Positions 22,170-27,438 of a stretch of DNA of 27,438 bases are shown here, one piece after another. The position numbers and the translations under genes were made by a program. Numbering within the stretch: the stretch's first letter is position 1; each line of letters opens with the position of its first letter. The stretch comes from JANWHZ01 sp964527385 (GTDB taxonomy: Bacteria; Patescibacteriota; Saccharimonadia; Saccharimonadales; UBA4665). The DNA lies in contig CAZGPZ010000005.1 of assembly GCA_964527385.1 (NCBI GenBank), positions 1 to 27,438 on the forward strand, written 5' to 3'. Below the pieces are notes generated by a model, which saw only the letters and a program-made list of their open reading frames with translations, had not been told where the DNA came from and searched no databases.

Positions 22170-23366
22170 CTATTTGCCGGCGCACACGGGGCATGATTCT
22201 TCTTCGCCGAATTCGGTCATCCATTGGCCAGTGGCTTTCCACCATGGCTCGAAATCATGGAAACCTATCCAATCAGCGCTTTCGCGCAGTGCCCAGCCGA
22301 GCCAGCCGTAAAAATGGAATTTGCCCCAATCCACGGCTGCCCAACGGGGTCCTGCCGGTATGATCGATATTGGTTGCTTCGGGTGGTATTTTTTCTGTTT
22401 TTTCCCTTCCAATCGGCGGGTCAAATTGCCGGACACAAAGACAGCATCATGCAATGCAGTCTGCGCCATGCCGCTAAATGGCGTGGCTGCGTTGTCACCG
22501 ATAACGTAAATGTGCGGTTCGCTTTCGAGGTATTCATTGACGACGACTTTGTGCCGCTCGCTAATGGCGAAGTTATTCTGGTCGAAGAATGGGTTGTTGG
22601 CAACGCCCGCCGTCCACACGACCGTGTGGCTCATGATGGGCTTGCCGCTGACCATCAAGCTGTCGGCGGTTTCACCTTGTACTGCTTGCCCAAGATATAG
22701 TTTGATGCCAAGCCGGCTCAGCTGGTGCCGCACGGCGCGAGATGTTGGCTTCGGCGACCGTGGCAAGAGGCGCGGCGCGGCCTCGATTAGGTCGATATGC
22801 ACCGCTTTGTGCTTGATGCCGTGGTTTTTCATGATCGACCTAATATAGCTTGGCAAAGCGCCAGCCAATTCGATGCCGGTCGGTCCTGCACCGACGATGA
22901 CATAATTCACGTCGGGAGTTTTGTCTTCGGTCAACTGCCGGTGCAAATGCGCTTTGAAACGCTCGGCTTCCGCGCCTGATTTTATGCCATAGGCATATTC
23001 GGGCAAGCCTTTTATCCCGAAGTAATTCGTGACAGAGCCGAGCGCAAGTACCAACGTATCGTACGGTATGATGTGGCCTTGCTTGGTATGTACTGCCTTG
23101 TGTTCGCGGTCCAGTTTGTCGGCAGTGCCAATAGCGAGTGTCACGCGGTCCAATGGTAATATTTGGTCCAGCGGGATACTCGACTGTTTGTGCAGTCCGC
23201 CAGTGGCCGTGTGGAATAGTGTTGGGTAGTAGCGGAACGTAGGGCGGTCGGTCAGGAGCGTGACCGCAACGCCTTCGTTCTTTGACAGTTCCAGCGCGGC
23301 TTTGATGCCGCTGAAGCCGCCGCCCACGATTAACACATGATGTTTATGATGAGGATGATCAGTCAT
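22170..23366 (-). CDS. ndh: Type II NADH dehydrogenase (NDH-2)
   Basis: A 398-residue flavoprotein. The first FAD dinucleotide fold is VLIVGGGFSGIKAALEL (11-27) and the NADH fold is VIVGAGPTGIELAGAL in the middle. VWTAGVANNPFF and YVIGDNAA are typical of the family, and the C-terminal third has an aromatic amphipathic segment (FHFYGWLGWALRE) that may attach to the membrane face. It oxidises NADH and passes electrons to quinone without pumping protons. The last residues include CPVC, an unusual terminal CxxC. I start at the ATG at 23364-23366 because the promoter ends 7 nt before it; a TTG at 23429 would overlap the upstream gene. Confidence 0.9.
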   Translation of the reverse strand: MTDHPHHKHHVLIVGGGFSGIKAALELSKNEGVAVTLLTDRPTFRYYPTLFHTATGGLHKQSSIPLDQILPLDRVTLAIGTADKLDREHKAVHTKQGHIIPYDTLVLALGSVTNYFGIKGLPEYAYGIKSGAEAERFKAHLHRQLTEDKTPDVNYVIVGAGPTGIELAGALPSYIRSIMKNHGIKHKAVHIDLIEAAPRLLPRSPKPTSRAVRHQLSRLGIKLYLGQAVQGETADSLMVSGKPIMSHTVVWTAGVANNPFFDQNNFAISERHKVVVNEYLESEPHIYVIGDNAATPFSGMAQTALHDAVFVSGNLTRRLEGKKQKKYHPKQPISIIPAGPRWAAVDWGKFHFYGWLGWALRESADWIGFHDFEPWWKATGQWMTEFGEEESCPVCAGK

Positions 23367-23373
23367 GCTTATG

Positions 23374-23402
23374 ATTAAACCACACTCGGGATCAGATGTG
23401 TA
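23374..23402 (-). promoter_or_regulatory. Leaderless promoter for ndh
   Basis: TACACA (23397-23402), 17 nt, TTTAAT (23374-23379), then 7 nt to the ATG. Confidence 0.5.
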
Positions 23403-23418
23403 GGAGGCGCGGCCAATC

Positions 23419-24189
23419 TTAGCCTGCAACGTGCCAAAAGTGCTCGAACATACGCCGCATCATGGTAGCATGGCTTTCGCTGATAATTTCCACCCCAACC
23501 TTTTCGCCATTCCGCCAGTAATACGTGGCGGTGGTATCGTTGTATATGCAGATCTGGCTTTTGAGCGGCAAGATAGTTGGCTCAATTTCGCGGTAGCTGT
23601 ATCGGTGCATATACGCGTCGTTAAGGGTGAATGGCTTTTCCTTCTCGCCAGGGTTCAGGATCTCACGGATAGTATAACCGGCGGCAACTGTCATGGCGCG
23701 GTGCTTTTCTGCCCAGTCGTGCTCTGGTACCAGGTCTTGGATTGTCCCGCTGCCAAAAATAAACTCTTCGCCCCTGGTCTTAAGCTCGTGCCATAGCATT
23801 TGTTTGAAGCCCTCAATACCCTCGTATGTCAAGACAATAAAGCTGCTGGCCTCTTGCTTCTTTATTTCTGAAAGCGTGGGCATTAGTTGGCTGAATGCAT
23901 TGCGTTGGCGCTCCAATTGCTTCTCCTGCGTAACGAGCGCGACTTCAAGTGTTGCGGGATCGGCGGCAACCAAGAATGTTCCGCGGTCGTCAGTTCGTTT
24001 CGTGATGAGGCTTCGTTTCTCCAGGTCGTCAGCCAATCGATAGACTTTCGTGCGGTTAATGCCCGTCGCATGCGCCAGCCGCAAATGGGTGCTCGGCTCC
24101 TTGAGTAGTTCCAGGTACAACCTTGCTTCCTCTGTTGTTAAGCCGAGTGTTCGCAGCTGGTCAAGAATTATGTCCTTGTTGTTCATCAT
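23419..24189 (-). CDS. TrmB-family transcriptional regulator
   Basis: A 256-residue protein. The N-terminal winged helix-turn-helix (LRTLGLTTEEARLYLELLKE ... LAHATGINRTKVYRLADDLEKRSLI) is the TrmB DNA-binding domain, which in known members senses sugars or metabolites. A coiled coil (about 90-120) probably makes dimers, and the rest is a sensor domain of unknown ligand. Two adjacent ATGs (24184-24189) follow a TAAACT box by 7 nt. It lies upstream of ndh on the same strand and divergent from the cluster at 24257, with a 67-nt shared gap that may be its own operator region. Confidence 0.88.
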   Translation of the reverse strand: MMNNKDIILDQLRTLGLTTEEARLYLELLKEPSTHLRLAHATGINRTKVYRLADDLEKRSLITKRTDDRGTFLVAADPATLEVALVTQEKQLERQRNAFSQLMPTLSEIKKQEASSFIVLTYEGIEGFKQMLWHELKTRGEEFIFGSGTIQDLVPEHDWAEKHRAMTVAAGYTIREILNPGEKEKPFTLNDAYMHRYSYREIEPTILPLKSQICIYNDTTATYYWRNGEKVGVEIISESHATMMRRMFEHFWHVAG

Positions 24190-24196
24190 GGTGAAC

Positions 24197-24224
24197 AGTT
24201 TAGCATTTTCGCAACATTCTGCAA
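24197..24224 (-). promoter_or_regulatory. Leaderless promoter for trmB-like gene
   Basis: TTGCAG (24219-24224), 16 nt, TAAACT (24197-24202), 7 nt to the first ATG. The spacer contains a second TTGC copy (TTGCAGAATGTTGCG), a possible regulator site. Confidence 0.5.
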
Positions 24225-24256
24225 TACTTGTCATGTTCTTGAATGAATGGAGTTAT

Positions 24257-24780
24257 ATGGAAACTATACATGAGCTAATGCCTGACTTGAGAGAAGCGCT
24301 GACGGCCAAGGCTATTACTGAGGTATGGCTCGATGGACAACAATCACCTACCCCCGTGAAAGCGAGCGAATTATTCCACAGTAAGGAATTTGATTTTTGC
24401 ATTGAAGAGCGTGCCGACGAAAAAGGCGACGTCCGAGTGTCGACTTTGTTTGTCCCGCAAGGGCAGAAATCGCCGAGGTGGCTGATCAAGGCCGACGCTG
24501 GCGACGGCAGGTATGTTGAAGAACAAATTGGCATGTCTGGAAAGGGCTGGTCCGTGTGTATGATATTGACGGTAAACTGGTTGCCGAGCACCGCCTGGAT
24601 GGCGGCTTGAGCATGGACGAGATGGCTGCGGTGATTATTCGTCCCAACGACGCATTCCAGGTCGAGGCTGATGACGTACAGAACCCCCGATTGCAGCGAC
24701 TCGGCTTAGTTGGAGGTGTCATGGTAACCGCCGTGATGCGTAAAGTGCCGTTTGATATAAACTTTGAAGAGAAGATTTAA
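24257..24780 (+). pseudogene. Unknown gene split by one frameshift
   Basis: Two overlapping frames make sense only together. The first (24257-24610) gives METIHELMPDLREALTAKAI... and turns into nonsense after GKGWSV. The second gives ...KGLVRVYDIDGKLVAEHRL through to the stop at 24780. A -1 change at AAAGGGC (24541-24547, read A-AAG-GGC) joins them smoothly into about 174 residues. This may be a lost base in the AAAGGG run (mutation or sequencing error) or, less likely, programmed slippage. GGAG precedes the ATG. No family is recognised; the joined protein looks soluble, with acidic strands and helices. It is the first gene of a cluster divergent from the TrmB-like gene. Confidence 0.6.
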
Positions 24781-24804
24781 TAAGACGAAAAGAGGAGCCG
24801 ATAT

Positions 24805-25740
24805 ATGCAGAAGATTTTAGTGACTGATTCCTTGTTCATTTTTCCTGAACATGAAGCGCAAATGCGCGATGCTGGCTTTGAAGTTGAGCGCTTGGACAAA
24901 ACTCACGCCACCGAGGATGAGCTTATACAGGCATTACAGGGAAAGGCCGGGTACATTATCGGTGGGACCGAGCGTGCCACCGATAAAGTCTTGGGATCAA
25001 CGACTGACCTGAGGGCAATTGCCTTTACCGGTGCCGACTGGCGGTCATTTGTCCCTGGATTCGAAACTGCCGCCCAAAAAGGCATAAAGATCACGAACAC
25101 ACCTGGCACGACGACATATGCTGTCACTGAATACACGCTCATGCTGATGCTCATGATGGTCCGGCGCGTACTTGAGCTGGGCAGGACCGGCAGCGCGACA
25201 TTCATAACAACGAACAGCGTCACGGACGTACAAATCGGTCTATTTGGAATGGGTAGGATTGGGGAACATATTGCGCGAATGTTGGCTCACATAGGTGTCC
25301 GTAACATCCACTACACCAATAGGACCCGTAAGGTAGAACTGGAGGCTGAGCTTGGCATGGTGTATTGTACCCCCGAAGAATTGTTCGCGACTAGCGATAT
25401 GATATCCAATCATGTTTCCTCTGCGGCGGGCGTTTGCATTACAAAAGAGCTGCTCGATACAACTAAAGAGGATGTAATATTCATCAACACCGGCGCGGAC
25501 AGTTTTGACATGGACGCGCTCTACGACCGGCTCAAGAACCACGGCGCCCGTGCCGCGTTCGATACGCCGGTCAGCCAGGACGATGACCGGTATATGGGCT
25601 TGCCAGCGCATATTTGGTTCTCGTCGAACGAAGGCTCGGCATATAACACGCATAAAACACTCCAGACGAGCAGCGATTTGGCGACCAATTCGATCATTAA
25701 TGTGCTAACATCTGGGACAGACCAGTTCGTTGTAAACTAA
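24805..25740 (+). CDS. Degenerate D-2-hydroxyacid dehydrogenase-like protein
   Basis: A 311-residue protein with the two-domain fold of D-isomer 2-hydroxyacid dehydrogenases. The dinucleotide motif is GLFGMGRIGEHIA (Gly148-Gly153). The usual acidic residue after the second strand is replaced (HYTNRTRK), hinting at NADP(H). The expected catalytic Arg (ARG-type motif) reads NTGAD (228-232), the Glu after AFDTP is not evident, and the TPH-type His motif is SSNEGSAYNTHK. So the classical Arg/Glu/His set seems altered, and oxidoreductase activity on 2-hydroxy acids is doubtful. AGAGGAG precedes the ATG. Confidence 0.8.
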   Translation: MQKILVTDSLFIFPEHEAQMRDAGFEVERLDKTHATEDELIQALQGKAGYIIGGTERATDKVLGSTTDLRAIAFTGADWRSFVPGFETAAQKGIKITNTPGTTTYAVTEYTLMLMLMMVRRVLELGRTGSATFITTNSVTDVQIGLFGMGRIGEHIARMLAHIGVRNIHYTNRTRKVELEAELGMVYCTPEELFATSDMISNHVSSAAGVCITKELLDTTKEDVIFINTGADSFDMDALYDRLKNHGARAAFDTPVSQDDDRYMGLPAHIWFSSNEGSAYNTHKTLQTSSDLATNSIINVLTSGTDQFVVN

Positions 25741-25756
25741 CGGAAAGAACCCCTTA

Positions 25757-26245
25757 ATGAGTGTATTCGTAGAAAAAGCTTTCGAGCCGCCAGAACATGC
25801 GCGTTTGGGCAAATATGTGCTCCACCCGCTTAGTCCGAGCGACGTCGAAGTTGACTGCAATGCAGTGAACGAGAATGCCGCCTTGATTCGTCGGACTCGT
25901 GGCGGCACCTGGCCCCAGGGGCCCATAACGCTAGATGAAGATCTTGGCGATTTGCAGGAACATCAGCGGCAGTTTGGCGAACGGGAAGCATTCGCGTACG
26001 TCGTCGAACATGCTGGCAATGGCGAGTACGCCGGATGCTTGTACATATATCCGCCACATCACCCGTTTGATGACACCGACAAAAGCAGCATGCCCGAAAA
26101 TGCTGACGCTGCGGTAAGTTTTTGGGTAACCCAAGCGGCCTATGACGCTGGTGTTTACGGTGATTTGTGCAGGCTCGTACCGGACTGGCTTCAAGAAGCG
26201 TGGCCGTTCCAGAATCCATACATTGCGAACCAGCAAAAAGTATAA
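25757..26245 (+). CDS. GNAT-like acetyltransferase
   Basis: A 162-residue protein that looks like the GNAT fold: an N-terminal strand (YVLHPLSPSDVEVDCNAVNE), then FAYVVEHAGNGEYAGCLYIYP and AAVSFWVTQAAYDAGVYGDL, which match the central strands and the acetyl-CoA-side helix of GNAT enzymes. The classical R/Q-x-x-G-x-G/A loop is weak. It starts 16 nt after the dehydrogenase-like gene, with GGAAAG. Substrate unknown; a non-catalytic member is possible. Confidence 0.55.
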   Translation: MSVFVEKAFEPPEHARLGKYVLHPLSPSDVEVDCNAVNENAALIRRTRGGTWPQGPITLDEDLGDLQEHQRQFGEREAFAYVVEHAGNGEYAGCLYIYPPHHPFDDTDKSSMPENADAAVSFWVTQAAYDAGVYGDLCRLVPDWLQEAWPFQNPYIANQQKV

Positions 26246-26261
26246 AATCCACGCGGCGTCC

Positions 26262-26290
26262 TTGATTTTGCATGCCATTACCGCTTAAGC
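26262..26290 (+). promoter_or_regulatory. Putative promoter for FAD oxidoreductase
   Basis: TTGATT (26262-26267), 17 nt, TTAAGC (26285-26290), 7 nt to ATG 26298. The -10 match is moderate. Confidence 0.35.
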
Positions 26291-26297
26291 TTATGGT

Positions 26298-27438
26298 ATG
26301 GATGAATTCAAGGCAAAGCTTGCGAAAGCTGGGTTCAAGGGTGATATCGACGATTCTATAGAGACGCGGGACTTCTTCAGCCACGACGCGAGTATGTTCG
26401 AGCTGCGGCCGAAGCTGGTGGTGGCGCCCAGAGATAGCACGGATGTACAAACGCTGGTAGGCTTAGTCGCGAAAGAGAAAAAATCGATGCCAAGCCTGTC
26501 GGTGACCGCCCGGAGCGCCGGGACAGACATGGCCGGGGGCGCGATCAACGACTCCATTATTGTGAATTTCCAAAAGTATTTTACGAAGATCGAGCGCGTT
26601 ACCGCTGACGAAGCGCAAACGCAGCCAGGTGTGTTCTACCGTGATTTTGAGGTGGAAACGCTAAAACACGGCGCGATTCTCCCGCCCTACCCTGCTTCGC
26701 GCGACCTGTGCAGTGTTGGCGGCATGGTCGCGAACAATTCGGGCGGCGAGAAATCGCTTGAATATGGCAAGGTCAAGGACTTCGTGCGTGAATTGAAAGT
26801 CGTTTTTGGCGACGGCAAAGAATACACAGTCAAGCCGCTCAACAAGGCGCAGCTGCACGCCAAGATGGCGCAAGGCGACTACGAGGGCAAAATCTACCGG
26901 CGTATTTATGACCTGTGCGAGGACCATTACGACGAGATAAAAGCCGCCAGGCCGAAGGTGTCGAAAAACTCTATGGGCTACACTTTATGGGAGGTGTGGG
27001 ACCGTGAAAAAGGTATCTTTGACCTGACAAAGCTGATCGTCGGCTCGGAAGGCACGCTTGGGTTCGTTACTGACATAACGTACAAGCTCGTCCCGCACCG
27101 CCCGCATTCTGGATTGCTCGTGCTATTCATGCATAGTATTAACGATCTGGGCGAGTTGATCCCGACTGTGCTGAAGCACCACCCGGCAACTTTCGAGAGT
27201 TTTGACGACCAAACATTGTGGCTGAGCATTCGGTTCATGCCGAGTTTCTTGAAAATGCTTGGGACGAAACGGTTCGTACACTTGCTTTTCAGCCTCATCC
27301 CCGATGGCTTTCAATTGTTGCGCGGCTTTCCCAAGCTTGTATTGATGGTTGAATTCAACGGTAGCACAGAGGAAGAAGTACGCCAGAAAGTTCATGCTCT
27401 GCACCGCGATTTGTCCAAATTCCGCGCGCGCTACGAAA
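26298..27438 (+). CDS. GlcD-type FAD-binding oxidoreductase, 3' end beyond window
   Basis: The first 380 residues of an FAD_binding_4/PCMH-type flavoprotein. The FAD site includes SVTARSAGTDMAGGAIND (the place of the usual RGGGT), PPYPASRDLCSVGGMVANNS and GSEGTLGFVTDITYKL. It is like D-lactate or glycolate dehydrogenases (GlcD, Dld) and could feed electrons to quinone beside the nearby NDH-2. The chain is cut by the right edge, so a C-terminal FeS or cap domain cannot be judged. Start at 26298 (MDEFKAK); a -10-like hexamer lies 7 nt before it. Confidence 0.85.
   Translation, partial: MDEFKAKLAKAGFKGDIDDSIETRDFFSHDASMFELRPKLVVAPRDSTDVQTLVGLVAKEKKSMPSLSVTARSAGTDMAGGAINDSIIVNFQKYFTKIERVTADEAQTQPGVFYRDFEVETLKHGAILPPYPASRDLCSVGGMVANNSGGEKSLEYGKVKDFVRELKVVFGDGKEYTVKPLNKAQLHAKMAQGDYEGKIYRRIYDLCEDHYDEIKAARPKVSKNSMGYTLWEVWDREKGIFDLTKLIVGSEGTLGFVTDITYKLVPHRPHSGLLVLFMHSINDLGELIPTVLKHHPATFESFDDQTLWLSIRFMPSFLKMLGTKRFVHLLFSLIPDGFQLLRGFPKLVLMVEFNGSTEEEVRQKVHALHRDLSKFRARYE

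Noticed and set aside
23367..23429. Upstream TTG extension of NDH-2
   Set aside because: It would overlap the preceding gene and lies across the likely promoter; the flavin fold starts properly at the ATG at 23366.
1..27438. Recoded UGA (Gly) as in Gracilibacteria/SR1
   Set aside because: UGA ends several genes exactly where the families end (for example atpI, the debranching gene, the alpha/beta hydrolase), and no gene needs UGA read-through.

Overview
The window reads as a chromosomal segment of a small-genome bacterium of the Candidate Phyla Radiation (Patescibacteria), most plausibly Saccharibacteria. This is inference from gene content and layout, not from a marker tree. The clues are very dense packing, many start/stop overlaps, a compact F-type ATP synthase operon with a short delta subunit, an NDH-2 type NADH dehydrogenase, PaaX-like and TrmB-like regulators, an isolated cobalamin adenosyltransferase, and homing-endonuclease-type genes embedded in a tRNA locus. 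UGA behaves as a normal stop codon, which argues against the Gracilibacteria/SR1 code.

Left edge (1-872, all minus strand): a tRNA-Asn(GUU) 5' half (447-481) is interrupted after the anticodon by a group I intron that runs off the left edge. The intron carries an HNH endonuclease gene, and its P4-P6 and P7 core is readable. Just upstream lie two altered copies of the same tRNA 5' half (521-578 and 828-872), each with a palindrome built into the D-arm. They bracket a small GIY-YIG nuclease gene whose stop codon lies inside one copy. This is the most unusual part of the window.

Carbohydrate/envelope block (991-6603): a glycogen-debranching-like glucosidase, a GT4 glycosyltransferase convergent with it, a small unknown gene coupled to smpB, a membrane-anchored clan GH-A-like hydrolase, and a divergent GT2 glycosyltransferase.

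Stress and cofactor block (6684-9253): an unknown protein, an Hsp20 chaperone, a cobalamin adenosyltransferase, a PaaX-like repressor flanked by paired inverted motifs, and a glutaredoxin with a palindrome over its promoter.

ATP synthase operon (9350-17363): atpI-like, atpB, E, F, H, A, G, an extra unknown cistron, then atpD and C, followed closely by a homologue of the cadmium (zeta-type) carbonic anhydrase. Next are an aquaporin-family channel with a long basic tail and a strong bidirectional terminator.

Right part (18360-27438): a UvrD-like helicase fused to a PD-(D/E)XK nuclease, a small alpha/beta hydrolase, NDH-2, a TrmB-like regulator, a divergent cluster (a frame-disrupted unknown gene, a degenerate 2-hydroxyacid dehydrogenase, a GNAT-like protein), and a GlcD-type FAD oxidoreductase cut by the right edge.

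A recurring regulatory theme is that first genes of transcription units have a -10-like hexamer only 6-9 nt before the start codon, which predicts leaderless mRNAs. Internal operon genes have clear Shine-Dalgarno sequences.
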